63,936 bases of DNA from Acidobacteriota bacterium (GCA_003388555.1 QQVD01000073.1:1-63936); one strand, 5' to 3'. Positions 34,625-44,192 are shown, counted from the first letter of the stretch. Notes: generated by a model from the sequence alone, not told the origin. Numbers and translations are program-made.

Positions 34625-37027
34625 TCAGGGGTCCCATTCGATCTCGATGCGATCGATCGCCACGCCGTTGGTGACGCCGGGTGGCCCCTCGCCGCGTGGC
34701 GGCGAGGCGCGCACCGTGAGCTCGGCCCGCGCCGGCACCTCCGGCGGCCAGGCGAAGGGCTCGCTCGACACTAGCCGCCAGGCATCGGGCAGCGAGAACC
34801 GCATCGTGCCGACCGGTGTGCCGTCGAGCGCCAGCTCCAGCTCGAGGTCCGCGTCGCGGTTGCGGATGAAGCGGGACAGCACGTGTACCTGGAAGTCGTC
34901 GCCGCCGCGGCGCACCGGTATCGCCAGCTCGCCGCCGTCCGGCAGCACCCAGGCCTCGGGGAAGTTGGTGCGGTCGAACTGCCAGACCTGCGGCTCGACG
35001 TTTCCCGCCGTGCGCTCGACGAAGGCGGCCTCCGGCTCGATGCGCCAGGTCGGCACCGCGCGCATCGCCGCCGGAAGCGCCGCGAGGGCGACGAAGCCGA
35101 GGCCGATCGCGACCAGTACCGCCGGCAGCGGGTCGCGGCCCTTGGCCCTCCCCGGCCAGGGGAGCAGCCAGAGCAGCAGCACCGCGGCGGTCAGCGCCGG
35201 CGGAGTCAGCCAGCTGGCGAGACGGGGCCGCGTCGAGCTCGGCAGCAGCCGGCCGATGTCGACGTCCTGCGCCCGCTCCACCTGGTCGAGCAGCAGGGTG
35301 CGACCGTCGGCGAAGTTGTAGGTCCAGCCGGGCACCGCGACCCACAGCACGCCGAGCACCAGGGTCGCCACCAGCAGCGTCGCCGCGAGCCCGCGCCGCG
35401 GCGGCGTGGTGCGCTCGGCCAGCGCCAGGGCGACGAGCAGGGCAAGCCACGGCAGGGTCACCAGGGAGTATCGGAAAGGCGGCGACCAGCCGCCGTACCA
35501 CTCGCGTCGCGAGGCGGCGAGAACGAAGTAAGGGCCGTAGAGGAGCAGCCCGTGCAACAGAACGCCGCGGTTACGGCGCAGCGCCGCCAGGGCTCCGGGG
35601 ATCAGCAGCAGCCAGAGGGGAGCGGTGGCGAAGAGGCCGAAGGCGAGATCGAAGAACGGGCCACCGAGCCGCACCAGCAGGGTGGCGAGCGGGATCTCCT
35701 GGATCAGCAGCTCCTCCCACGAGTGGATGCGCAGCGGATTGCCGAAGCGGGCACGGTTGTAGACCAGCAGCGCGGCGACCGCGGCGACCAGCGCCCCGGC
35801 GATCACGGTCAGGGCCCCGAGGCGCTGGCGCAGCTGACGCCGCAGCAGGTACAGCACCACCAGCAGCAGGCCGCCCGAGAGCAGTGCGAAGCGCAGCTTG
35901 AGCAGCGGCAGCGCCAGCAGCGCCGCGAGCAGCAGTACCGCGTCGCTGGCCAGCAGGCGTCCCGAAGGGCGCTCGGCGAGACCCCGGGCGGCGCGGTAGC
36001 CGATCAGGCAGAGCAGGGCGGCCGGCACCTCCACCCAGATCTGGTGTGAGTAGAGCAGCAGCGGCGAGAAGGCGAACAGCAGCGTCCAGGCGGCGAGTGC
36101 GGCGCCGGCTGGAGGCTCCGCGGCGGCGCTGGCGACCACGGCGCGCCAGATCAGGTCGAGCGAGAGCCAGGCCAGCGCCGCGGTGAGCAGCGCGATGGTC
36201 AGGTAGGCGCCGAGGGCGCCGCCGAGCCGGTAGGGGATCGCCATCAGCACCGGCAGGGTGGGAGCGTGGCGCGAGACCTGCTGCCCCTGAGGGCCGACCG
36301 GATCGCCCGGCTGTGGCTCGATCGCACGGTCCATGAAGCGCAGCGAGTCACCGGCCTCGTAGTTGTTGCGCAGGTCGGTGTCGAGGTCGAACGCCAGGCT
36401 GTGCGCCACCAGCAGGTACCACGGCTCGTCGCCGTCGGGAGGACGCTGTTCGGTGCTCCACGGCAGCAGCGTCAGGTAGAGGGCGAGGGGAGCCAGGAAG
36501 AAGGCGATCCCCGGCCGCGCTCCCGTCGCGGGCAGCGTGGCGATCGCCAGCTTGCGCCGCGAGTAGAAGAACAGCAGCAGGGCCAGCCAGGCGAGCGGGG
36601 CGTAGAGGCGGTCGATCTGCAGCCAGCCGGCGACCTCGAGCACCAGGGCCGAGATGCCGAGCGCCGCCGCGAGGGCCCAGGGCGCCGCCGCGGCGATCCT
36701 GCCCGGCGCCGCGTGATGCGCATCGAGGCCCGAGGCGAGAGGTCGCTGGGCCGACGCGAGCAGCCAGCCGACCCAGGGCAGCACCGCCAAGGAGGTGGCG
36801 AGCGAGGACTCCGTCGGCAGCAGGAGCGACAGCGTCCAGCCGGCGGCACAGACGGCGGCGACCACGAGCAGCTCGCGGCGCAGCTCGAAGCCCTGCGGCG
36901 AGGCGCCGTCAGCCTCGCGGCCTGCGGCCGGGGAGCGCTGCGGCCGGCTGGTGGGCGAGGGCAACGGGTGAGGGTGGAGAGTGTGCGGAGGGCGGAGGCG
37001 GCGATCGACGCCTCGCCAGCATGCCAC
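34625..37027 (-). CDS. GT-C-like polytopic membrane glycosyltransferase candidate
   Basis: An 800-residue protein with about 12 membrane helices from residue 50 to 625 and a C-terminal soluble domain of about 150 residues, beta-rich and probably sugar-binding. A DGDEPWYLLVAH segment in the first large loop recalls the acidic catalytic pair of GT-C enzymes that use polyprenyl-phosphate sugars. The ATG at 37027 follows the hybrid kinase stop by 7 bases and has no clear ribosome binding site. The first 45 residues are Pro/Arg-rich and may be noncoding, so a later start is possible. Confidence 0.65.
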   Translation of the reverse strand: MACWRGVDRRLRPPHTLHPHPLPSPTSRPQRSPAAGREADGASPQGFELRRELLVVAAVCAAGWTLSLLLPTESSLATSLAVLPWVGWLLASAQRPLASGLDAHHAAPGRIAAAAPWALAAALGISALVLEVAGWLQIDRLYAPLAWLALLLFFYSRRKLAIATLPATGARPGIAFFLAPLALYLTLLPWSTEQRPPDGDEPWYLLVAHSLAFDLDTDLRNNYEAGDSLRFMDRAIEPQPGDPVGPQGQQVSRHAPTLPVLMAIPYRLGGALGAYLTIALLTAALAWLSLDLIWRAVVASAAAEPPAGAALAAWTLLFAFSPLLLYSHQIWVEVPAALLCLIGYRAARGLAERPSGRLLASDAVLLLAALLALPLLKLRFALLSGGLLLVVLYLLRRQLRQRLGALTVIAGALVAAVAALLVYNRARFGNPLRIHSWEELLIQEIPLATLLVRLGGPFFDLAFGLFATAPLWLLLIPGALAALRRNRGVLLHGLLLYGPYFVLAASRREWYGGWSPPFRYSLVTLPWLALLVALALAERTTPPRRGLAATLLVATLVLGVLWVAVPGWTYNFADGRTLLLDQVERAQDVDIGRLLPSSTRPRLASWLTPPALTAAVLLLWLLPWPGRAKGRDPLPAVLVAIGLGFVALAALPAAMRAVPTWRIEPEAAFVERTAGNVEPQVWQFDRTNFPEAWVLPDGGELAIPVRRGGDDFQVHVLSRFIRNRDADLELELALDGTPVGTMRFSLPDAWRLVSSEPFAWPPEVPARAELTVRASPPRGEGPPGVTNGVAIDRIEIEWDP

Positions 37028-37033
37028 AGCGGC

Positions 37034-39400
37034 TCAGCCCGGCGGATCCCGGCGGCGCGGCAGCTCGAACAGCGGCTCGAGGCGCACCGGCGCGCCGACG
37101 TTGCGCTCGATGACCTCGTAGAGATCGTGCGGCGTGATCGGCTTGGCCAGGTAGTCGTCGAGCCCGGCGGCGAGCACCGACTCGCGATCGCCCTTGAGGG
37201 CGTGGGCGGTCACCGCGACGATCGGTACCCGCGCGCCGCCTGGCAGATCACGGATCCTCCGGGTCGCCTCGAAGCCGTCGATCTCCGGCATCTGCAGGTC
37301 CATCAGCACGACGTCGAAGCGGCCGTCCTCGGCGAAACGCTCGATCGCGGCGCGACCGTCGGAGGCGACGACGACCTCGTAGCCGCCCTTCTCGAGGTGG
37401 CGACGCGCCACCTGCTGGTTGATCCGGTTGTCCTCGACCAGCAGCACCCGGTGGCGCGGCATCGCCTGCTGCAGCCGGTCGTGGTCGAGCAGCAGCTCGC
37501 TGGGCTCGTCGAGCAGCAGGCGCAGGGCGTGGGCGAGCTCGAACTCCTGCAGCGTGCGCGGCAACAGGCCCCTGGCCCCTGCAGCGAGCGCCCGGCGCCG
37601 CTGATCCTCGTCAGGCGGGCCCGGCGTCAGCACCAGCAGCGGCAGGCGCGCGAGCGCCGATCCGGCGCGCAGGCGGGGTACGACCTCGGCGAGACGCTCC
37701 GCGTCGACCATCAGCAGCTCGTAGGGTCGCTCGCGGTCCGCGGCGCGCTCGATCGCCTCGCTCAGCTTGCCGGCCTCCGAGGCCACGGTGATCGAGACGC
37801 CCCAGGCGCGCAGACGGCTCTCCACCACCTCGGGCTCGGCGGCGGTCAGCGCGGTGACCCGTCGCATGCGCAGCGGCAGCGAGCCGGTGGTGTCGCGCGA
37901 CGGTCTCTTGTCGGACACCTCGAGCGGTACGTGGAACCAGAAGGTGCTGCCCTCGCCCGGAGCGCTCTCGGCGCCGAGCTCGCCGCCCATCAGCTGGATC
38001 AGCTGACGGCAGATCGCCAGTCCCAGACCGGTGCCGCCGAAGCGCCTCGTGGTGGAGGCGTCGGCCTGCACGAAGGCCTCGAAGACCTCGTCGAGCTTGT
38101 CCGGCTCGATGCCGATCCCGGTGTCGCGCACCTCGAAGCGCACCCGGCGGATCCGCGCGTGCTCGCCGCGAGCCGACACCCGCACGTCGACCGAGCCTTC
38201 GGCGGTGAACTTGAGTGCGTTCGAGATCAGGTTGGTCAGCACCTGACGCAGACGGGCCGGGTCGCCGTAGACCCGCTCCGGGGCGCCGGGGTCGAAGTGC
38301 GAACGCACCTGGACCCCCTTCTTGGCGGCGGTGCTGCTGGCGGCGGTGACGTCGCTCACCAGGTCGCGCAGCGAGAACTCGATGCGCTCGGTCTGCAGCT
38401 TGCCGGCCTCGATCTTGGTCAGGTCGAGGATGTCGTTGAGCAGCGTCAGCAGCGCCTGCGCCGAGCCGCGCAGGGTGCTCAGATAGCCCCGCTGCTCGCG
38501 GTCGATGCGAGTGTCGTAGAGCAGATCGACCATGCCGACGATGCCGTTCAGCGGCGTGCGGATCTCGTGCGAGACGTTGGCCAGGAAGGTGTTCTTCGAG
38601 GCGTTGGCCTGCTCGGCCCTGGCGCGCTCGTCGCGTAGCAGCTCGGTCTGTTCCTCGAGCTCGCGGCCGCGCTCCTCGAGACGGCGCACCAGGGTGCGGG
38701 CGGCGCGCACCGCGCTGCGGGTGCGGTCGCGCAGGTAGCGGCTCGAGCGCGAGCGCAGCACCGTGTAGCAGCCGACCAGCAGGATGCCGGAGGCGACCAG
38801 GGCGATGCGCTCGAACGGCAGCGGCCGCACGTTGGCGTCGAACCAGGCCGCGGTGGCCAGGTAGAGGGAGAGGCCGACGGCGACGAACAGCGAGGTGCGC
38901 GCCGGGCCCTCGTCGGCCTGGTCGCTGGCGCGCAGCGCGACGAGCAGCGCCAGCCACTCGCCGAGGCCGTCGACGGCGACCAGGAAGAAGAGCACCGCGA
39001 CGAAGTCGGCGAGCTGCCACGTCAGCGCCAGGTCGAAGCGCCGGTCGGGGTGGTAGAAACGGTAGAGGGTCGCCCAGGAGACCGCCACGTAGAGCGCCAG
39101 GACCGCCGTGAAGGTGGCGGCGTCGACCAGCAGCGGCCCACCCGAAGCCGAGCTGCCCACCAGCTCGAAGGTCCAGCAGGCGAGCACCAGCAGCGACATC
39201 CCGGCGAGCCGGAACAGCGGCACCTGCCAGGTGTGCACGTTGCGCAGCCGCGCCAGCCGCCGCTTGGCGACGTCCTCGTCGGAGAACGAGAAGCCGCCGG
39301 AAGGCTGCCTACGCCCGCCGACCGAGCGCAGCAGCTGCCAGGAGTCGCGGACCTCGCCCGCCGAGTCGCCGCCGCGCGACCCGGACGAGGTTCCGTTCAT
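37034..39400 (-). CDS. hybrid sensor histidine kinase with two receiver domains
   Basis: A 788-residue protein. About six membrane helices (about 50-220) form the sensor part and a coiled coil follows. The HisKA box FLANVSHEIRTPLNG has its phospho-His near 278. The HATPase domain shows NLISNALKF, DTGIGI and GGTGLGLAI. Receiver one (about 525-640) is degenerate: its first strand lacks the acidic pair and the usual Lys-Pro is LPRT, although an Asp remains in LLMVDAE. Receiver two is intact, with VEDN, phospho-acceptor Asp about 701 in VLMDLQMPE, and KPI. It overlaps the HPt gene upstream by ATGA, so a His-Asp-His relay is encoded together. Confidence 0.92.
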   Translation of the reverse strand: MNGTSSGSRGGDSAGEVRDSWQLLRSVGGRRQPSGGFSFSDEDVAKRRLARLRNVHTWQVPLFRLAGMSLLVLACWTFELVGSSASGGPLLVDAATFTAVLALYVAVSWATLYRFYHPDRRFDLALTWQLADFVAVLFFLVAVDGLGEWLALLVALRASDQADEGPARTSLFVAVGLSLYLATAAWFDANVRPLPFERIALVASGILLVGCYTVLRSRSSRYLRDRTRSAVRAARTLVRRLEERGRELEEQTELLRDERARAEQANASKNTFLANVSHEIRTPLNGIVGMVDLLYDTRIDREQRGYLSTLRGSAQALLTLLNDILDLTKIEAGKLQTERIEFSLRDLVSDVTAASSTAAKKGVQVRSHFDPGAPERVYGDPARLRQVLTNLISNALKFTAEGSVDVRVSARGEHARIRRVRFEVRDTGIGIEPDKLDEVFEAFVQADASTTRRFGGTGLGLAICRQLIQLMGGELGAESAPGEGSTFWFHVPLEVSDKRPSRDTTGSLPLRMRRVTALTAAEPEVVESRLRAWGVSITVASEAGKLSEAIERAADRERPYELLMVDAERLAEVVPRLRAGSALARLPLLVLTPGPPDEDQRRRALAAGARGLLPRTLQEFELAHALRLLLDEPSELLLDHDRLQQAMPRHRVLLVEDNRINQQVARRHLEKGGYEVVVASDGRAAIERFAEDGRFDVVLMDLQMPEIDGFEATRRIRDLPGGARVPIVAVTAHALKGDRESVLAAGLDDYLAKPITPHDLYEVIERNVGAPVRLEPLFELPRRRDPPG

Positions 39401-39753
39401 GGGCTGGCGGCCAGCGCGTTCCGCAGCTCGGTCTCGAAGGTCTCGACCGAGTCGACGAGCTCCGTATACAGCGGCCTGGCGCCGTCGATGCGGCCGCTGT
39501 TGCCGAGGCTCTCGAGCTGCGCCGACAGCCCGACCAGCGGGTCGGCGGCGAAGTTGGCCACCGAGCCCTTGAGCGCGTGGGCGGCGTAGCGCAGCGCCTT
39601 GGCGTCGCCGAGCTCGATCGCTGCCTCGATGTCGGCCAGCATGCGTGGCGAATCCTCGAAGAAGAGCTCGGCGATCTCGCCGAGCAGCTCGGCGTCGTCG
39701 CCGACCTGCGCGAGGGCGCGGCTAGGATCGAAGGTGGATGGAGCCTGGCTCAT
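39397..39753 (-). CDS. HPt phosphotransfer protein
   Basis: A 118-residue all-helical protein with the HPt motif AAHALKGSVANF, phospho-His at residue 59. The length and helix pattern are those of a single-domain HPt, which would take phosphate from the second receiver of the kinase encoded next. The ATG at 39753 opens the HPt-kinase operon and faces the glpD-type gene across 151 bases. Confidence 0.9.
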   Translation of the reverse strand: MSQAPSTFDPSRALAQVGDDAELLGEIAELFFEDSPRMLADIEAAIELGDAKALRYAAHALKGSVANFAADPLVGLSAQLESLGNSGRIDGARPLYTELVDSVETFETELRNALAASP

Positions 39754-39828
39754 GAGGGTCGTCGACCGCGGTTTGGGTGCCGTCCGCTCCGTTTGCGAAC
39801 AAGGCTACCCGAAGCTCCGGTCGGTAGA

Positions 39829-39841
39829 GCAAGCAGCTTGC
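39829..39841. promoter_or_regulatory. GCAAGC-A-GCTTGC dyad in a divergent promoter region
   Basis: A perfect 6+6 dyad centred in the 151-base region between the HPt and glpD-type genes, about 75 bases from each start. Placement suits an operator serving either side; no known regulator is assigned. Confidence 0.3.
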
Positions 39842-39904
39842 CAGCCCTTGGGGCCGAAGGGGCCCGCGGCGGGAATCCCGGGTGATCGGGGAAGGAGTGC
39901 CGGA

Positions 39905-41533
39905 GTGCGACGCGACGAGATGCTCGAGCGGCTGACCGACGACAGCTGGCGGGGCGACGAGCCGTTCGACCTGCTGGTCGTCGGCGGCGGGGCGACCGGG
40001 GTCGGCATCGCGGTCGACGCGGCGGCGCGCGGCTACCGCACCGCCCTGGTCGAGCAGAGCGACTTCGGCAAGGGGACCTCGTCGCGCAGCACCAAGTTGG
40101 TGCATGGCGGCGTGCGCTACCTGCAGCAGGGCAACGTGCCGCTGGTGATGGAAGCGCTCAAGGAGCGCGGCATCCTGCGCCACAACGCGCCCCACCTGGT
40201 CACCGATCTCAAGTTCGTGGTGCCCAACTACGCCTGGTGGGAGGCGCCCTTCTACGGCATCGGCATGAAGGTGTACGACGCGCTGGCCGGCCGCTACGGC
40301 TTCGGCGCCTCGCGCAACCTCAGCCGCGAGGAGACCATCGAGCGCCTGCCGACGATCGAGACCGAGGGCCTGCGCGGCGGCGTCGAGTACCACGACGGCC
40401 AGTTCGACGACGCCCGCCTGCTCGTCGACCTGGCGCAGACGGCGGCCGAGCAGGGCGCCGTGGTGGTCAACTACGCACAGGTGGTCGGCCTGCTGCGCGG
40501 AGGCGACGGCTTCCTGCGGGGCGCCGTGGTGCGCGACGCCGAGTCGGGCCGCGAGCACGAGGTGCTCTCCCGCCTGGTCATCAACGCCACCGGCGCCTTC
40601 TCGGACGGCCTGCGCCAGATGGACGACGAGGCGGCGCCGGCGATGATCCGCCCCAGCCAGGGCGTGCACCTGGTGCTGCCCAAGCGCTTCCTGCCCGGCG
40701 ACGCCGCGGTCATGGTGCCGCACACCGACGACGGCCGGGTGCTCTTCGCCATCCCCTGGCTCGACCGGGTCGTCGTCGGCACCACCGACACGCCGCTCGA
40801 GTCGGTCGATCTCGAGCCCCGCGCGCATCGCGACGAGGTCGACTTCCTCGTCGCCCACGCCGCCCGCTACCTCGCCGACGACCCGACGATCGGCGACGTC
40901 TGCAGCGTCTTCGCCGGCATCCGGCCGCTGGTCGGCGGCGTCGGCGACCACGCCGAGACCGCCAAGATCTCCCGCGAGCACTCGCTGGTGGTCTCACAGA
41001 GCGGCCTGCTCACCGTCGCCGGCGGCAAGTGGACCACCTACCGCAAGATGGCCGAGGACGCGGTGGACAATGCGGCGCTGCTCGCCGAGCTGCCGTCGCG
41101 TGACTGCTCGACCAAGCAGCTCAACGTGCACGGCTTCCACCGCCACAGCGAGCGCTTCGGTGAGCTCGCCTCCTACGGCTCGGACGCGCCGGCGGTGCAG
41201 ACCCTGCAGCGCTCGGGAGAGGGGCTCGGAGAGCCGCTCGATCCCGCCCTGCCGATCACCCCGGCGCACGTGCTGTGGGCGGCGCGCGAGGAGATGGCGC
41301 GCACCGTCGACGACGTGCTGGCGCGGCGCACCCGCTGCCTGCTGCTCGACGCCGCGGCGGCCGCCCGGGTGGCCGAGCCGGTGGCGCGCCTGCTCGCCGA
41401 GGAGCTGCAGCGTGACGAGGCCTGGGCGCGTGGCGAGGTCGACGCGTTCCGCGAGCTCGCCGCCGGCTACCTGCCCGAGGAGCGGGCCGGCGAGGTGAAG
41501 GCGCCCGCCGCCGGCGCCTCGGACGCCGGCTGA
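39905..41533 (+). CDS. glpD: FAD-dependent glycerol-3-phosphate dehydrogenase
   Basis: A 542-residue GlpD-family flavoprotein. Rossmann motif VVGGGATGVGIAVDAAARG is followed by the family segment TSSRSTKLVHGGVRYLQ. WLDRVVVGTTDTPLE and VFAGIRPLVG line the active site. TVAGGKWTTYRKMAEDAV closes the FAD domain, and a C-terminal helical domain completes it. It oxidises glycerol-3-phosphate to dihydroxyacetone phosphate at the inner membrane and reduces quinone. GTG 39905 has AAGGAG seven bases upstream; ATG 39920 is an alternative. Its last 67 bases overlap the convergent glycosyltransferase gene. Confidence 0.93.
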   Translation: MRRDEMLERLTDDSWRGDEPFDLLVVGGGATGVGIAVDAAARGYRTALVEQSDFGKGTSSRSTKLVHGGVRYLQQGNVPLVMEALKERGILRHNAPHLVTDLKFVVPNYAWWEAPFYGIGMKVYDALAGRYGFGASRNLSREETIERLPTIETEGLRGGVEYHDGQFDDARLLVDLAQTAAEQGAVVVNYAQVVGLLRGGDGFLRGAVVRDAESGREHEVLSRLVINATGAFSDGLRQMDDEAAPAMIRPSQGVHLVLPKRFLPGDAAVMVPHTDDGRVLFAIPWLDRVVVGTTDTPLESVDLEPRAHRDEVDFLVAHAARYLADDPTIGDVCSVFAGIRPLVGGVGDHAETAKISREHSLVVSQSGLLTVAGGKWTTYRKMAEDAVDNAALLAELPSRDCSTKQLNVHGFHRHSERFGELASYGSDAPAVQTLQRSGEGLGEPLDPALPITPAHVLWAAREEMARTVDDVLARRTRCLLLDAAAAARVAEPVARLLAEELQRDEAWARGEVDAFRELAAGYLPEERAGEVKAPAAGASDAG

Positions 41534-42375
41534 CGGGGCGTGGCTTCTTCGCCGGGACGGGCTCTGTCGGCGCCGGGACATGGCCGCGACGGCACGGACT
41601 CCTGCGGCTGCAGGTCGAGGCGCCGGCGCAGCAGCCAGCGCACGCCGACCAGATCGTGCACGCCGCGCAGGGCGCGGCCACGGATCGCCGAGTAGCTGCT
41701 GTCGCCGGCGCGGCGCGGCCGATGGTTCACCGTCACCTCGCACACCCGTCGGCTGTCGCCGAGGCGGTGGAGCGCGAGAACCGGCAGGAAGCGGTGGGCA
41801 CCGTCGAACGCCGGCAGGTCGCGCAGCAGCTCGGCGCGGTATGCCTTGAGGGCGCAGCCGCTGTCGTGGAACGGATCTCGCAGCACCGCCCGCCGCACCC
41901 GGTTGGCGAAACCCGAGGCGACGCGGCGCAGCCACGAGTCGCGCCGCCGCGCCCGCACCCCCGACACCAGGTCGTAGCCGTCCGCCATGCGCTCCAGCAG
42001 GCGCGGGATGTCGGCCGGGTCGTTCTGCAGGTCCGAGTCGATCGTCACCACCACTCCGCCGCGCGCCTCCCGGATCGCACAGAGCAGCGCCGCCGACTGC
42101 CCCGAGCGGCGCGGCAGGTAACGCGCCCGCAGCCTGGGGTCGCTCCGCGTCAGCTCACTGAGCAGCTGCCGCGAGCCGTCGCTCGAGGCGTCGTCGACCA
42201 GCACGATCTCGTGGTTGGCCAGACCCTCGCCCGCCGCGCCGTCGAGCGCTTGGTGGATCTGTCGCACCAGCGGCTCCAGGTTCTCCACCTCGTCGTGCAC
42301 CGGGGCGACGACGCTGACCGCCGGCAGCTCGACGCCGTCGATTGTCGGGTCCAGCTCTGTCGAGGGATGGCTCAT
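41467..42375 (-). CDS. family 2 glycosyltransferase, dolichol-phosphate-mannose-synthase type
   Basis: A 302-residue GT-A enzyme. Motifs: SVVAPVHDEVENLEPLV at the start, VLVDDASSDGS, DSDLQNDPADI (DXD-like metal site), and DSGCALKAYRAELL. The core ends with DLVGVRWLLRR, matching soluble DPM1-like enzymes that load polyprenyl phosphate with a sugar. There are no C-terminal membrane helices. The last ~50 residues are Pro/Ala-rich and partly encoded opposite the end of glpD. It could supply lipid-linked sugar to a GT-C enzyme such as the one at 34625-37027. Confidence 0.85.
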   Translation of the reverse strand: MSHPSTELDPTIDGVELPAVSVVAPVHDEVENLEPLVRQIHQALDGAAGEGLANHEIVLVDDASSDGSRQLLSELTRSDPRLRARYLPRRSGQSAALLCAIREARGGVVVTIDSDLQNDPADIPRLLERMADGYDLVSGVRARRRDSWLRRVASGFANRVRRAVLRDPFHDSGCALKAYRAELLRDLPAFDGAHRFLPVLALHRLGDSRRVCEVTVNHRPRRAGDSSYSAIRGRALRGVHDLVGVRWLLRRRLDLQPQESVPSRPCPGADRARPGEEATPRQPASEAPAAGAFTSPARSSGR

Positions 42376-42555
42376 GGGAGCTCGGATGCGGCGGGCGTCG
42401 ACATCCTTCGCGCCTCGCCGCCGATCCTGAGGTGGAGTGAGCGCGGTGATCGCACGGCTGCGGCGCCGAGGTCGTCTCGCTCGAAGGAAGGAGTCGCGGT
42501 AGAGCAGAGACTATGACGTTCGCGCCGCGATGTCGCTCACCCGTTCAGGTGGGAG

Positions 42556-42571
42556 CACCGCCCGGGCGGTG
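42556..42571. other. 16-bp perfect palindrome CACCGCCCGGGCGGTG
   Basis: It lies about 50 bases past the stop of the diheme cytochrome gene (read on minus) in a 245-base gap. It can form a strong hairpin; no T-run follows. It may act in transcript termination or as a protein-binding site. Nothing else is seen in this gap. Confidence 0.35.
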
Positions 42572-42620
42572 ACGCGGCGGCTCCCCAGCGGACCACCGGG
42601 CACCCGGAGGTCCTTCCCCT

Positions 42621-43961
42621 CTACAGCAGGCGCAGGAAGGCGACGATGTCCTCGATGTCCTGCTCGGTCAGCTCGACGTTGCTGTCGGTGATGGGGAAGC
42701 CCACGTTGCTCTCGAACATGAAGTTGTACTGCTCCAGGACCTCCTCGAGGGTCTTGGCCGAGTTGTCGTGGAAGTAGGGAGCGGTGTCCGCGACGCCCCA
42801 GAGCTGCGGCGTCTTGTGCATGTTGACGAAGAAGGCCCGGTGCAGGATGCAGAACTGCTCGGGGGGCAGGAGCGCGACCAACTCGGGCAGGATGTCGTAG
42901 GGGCCGGTGAGCATGATTCCCGGATCGGACGACTCGACGGTCAAGGTCGTGCCGCAGAAGTCGGTGACGTCGTAGGACACGACGGGGTTGTTCAGCACGT
43001 TGCGGGTGCTGACGCCGATGTCGAAGGCGCGGAACCCGGGCGGCGCACCGGTCGGGAGCTCCACGAACTCGTTGGCGGTGTTGAGCATCGGGCCGCTGTG
43101 GCAGAAGGCGCAGAGGCCCTTCTTGCTCGGCGGGTCCCAGGGGGCGTCGACGAAGAACTCCCGACCACGCTGCTCCGAGGCGGTGCGGCCCAGCGGCAGT
43201 CGGGGCGCAGGGCCGCCGCGGGCGAACCTGCGCAGCGCCTCGCTGGAGAAGAACCGTCGGCCGGTCTGCTGGAACTCGGCGATCAGCTCGAGCTCGAGCT
43301 CGGTCGGCGGCACCGTGTTGAGGGCGTGCCCTTCGATCGCTCCCAGCGCCTGACCCTCCAGGGTGTGGTCGCGGAGGTCGTACATCAGGGCCGGGTCGAG
43401 CGCGGGTGTGTTGACGGTGCTCGGCACGCCGCGCGCCAGCACGACGCTGGTGGCCGCCGGATCGTGGGTGAGCTGCACCCACGGCGGCAGCTCGCGCCGC
43501 ACCAGGATGGTGGCGTGGGCCTCCAGCCGACTCGTGCCGCTGGTGAAGTCGTCGAGCCCGTCGTGGGTGAAGAGCTCGTCGTCCGGATCGAGCCAGAGCC
43601 GGAGGGCGACCTCGTCGGGATCGATCGTGCCGTCGCGGCCCGAGTGGCACGTCTCGCACGTTCGGCCGTTGCCGCCGAAGTGCTCGTCGTCGAACAGGCG
43701 CCGCCCTTCGAGGAAACGCGCGAATCGACAGCGGATCGCGCTCCACGGGGGCAGCAGGTCGGGGTCGCAGTCTGGATCGAGGAAACCGGGATGGAGGAAG
43801 CTGGCGGTGTCGGCCAGGCCGGGGTCGGGGCTGGGCGAGCGCGCGCCGCCTTGACTGGCGACGGCTGCGGCACCGGGGCCCTGGGCAGCCAGCGCGCCGA
43901 GAAGCAGCAGCAGCCCGGCGAGACTGCTCGCGATCAGGCAGTAGAGCGGCGGGTTTCTCAT
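42621..43961 (-). CDS. diheme cytochrome c peroxidase/MauG-like protein
   Basis: A 446-residue exported protein with a leader of about 26 residues and two heme motifs, CETCH near 101 and CAFCH near 276. It matches the two-domain layout of bacterial cytochrome c peroxidases (GRRLFDDEHFGGNGRTCETCH-type opening split by a long insert; later NTPALDP, FAFCH-type second heme, GVADTAPYFHDNSAKTLEEV). ATG 43961 has AGGAGGTGAG just upstream. It would reduce peroxide or oxidise a partner in the periplasm. Inserts around residues 120-170 and 330-370 make it longer than a classic CcpA. Confidence 0.82.
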   Translation of the reverse strand: MRNPPLYCLIASSLAGLLLLLGALAAQGPGAAAVASQGGARSPSPDPGLADTASFLHPGFLDPDCDPDLLPPWSAIRCRFARFLEGRRLFDDEHFGGNGRTCETCHSGRDGTIDPDEVALRLWLDPDDELFTHDGLDDFTSGTSRLEAHATILVRRELPPWVQLTHDPAATSVVLARGVPSTVNTPALDPALMYDLRDHTLEGQALGAIEGHALNTVPPTELELELIAEFQQTGRRFFSSEALRRFARGGPAPRLPLGRTASEQRGREFFVDAPWDPPSKKGLCAFCHSGPMLNTANEFVELPTGAPPGFRAFDIGVSTRNVLNNPVVSYDVTDFCGTTLTVESSDPGIMLTGPYDILPELVALLPPEQFCILHRAFFVNMHKTPQLWGVADTAPYFHDNSAKTLEEVLEQYNFMFESNVGFPITDSNVELTEQDIEDIVAFLRLL

Positions 43962-44062
43962 CTCTCACCTCCTGCGACCGGTCACTCTTGGGGGACAGGT
44001 CGGTCGAAACTCGGATGAGAGGACTTTGCCGTCGGGAGAAGTGATCGACCTGACCGCCTTCG

Positions 44063-44089
44063 GATCATCCGGTGATCAGGGCGCTGATC
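44063..44089. promoter_or_regulatory. cluster of TGATC/GATCA inverted elements
   Basis: GATCA-TCCGG-TGATC followed after 6 bases by another TGATC, giving two overlapping stem options, about 100-120 bases upstream of the peroxidase-like gene in a 231-base gap. Regular spacing suggests an operator; low certainty. No gene is seen in this gap. Confidence 0.25.
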
Positions 44090-44192
44090 GGCGCAGGACC
44101 TGCGCGCGCCGGCCTAGGCGACGAGACCGCCGCTGCCGAGATGGCCGCTCCCGTGCTCGCCCGGGGTCCCGGTGGGGTCGCGGCGGGACGAG

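Noticed and set aside
42556-42571. Palindrome as a proven intrinsic terminator
   Set aside because: Strong stem but no T-run; kept only as an unassigned hairpin.
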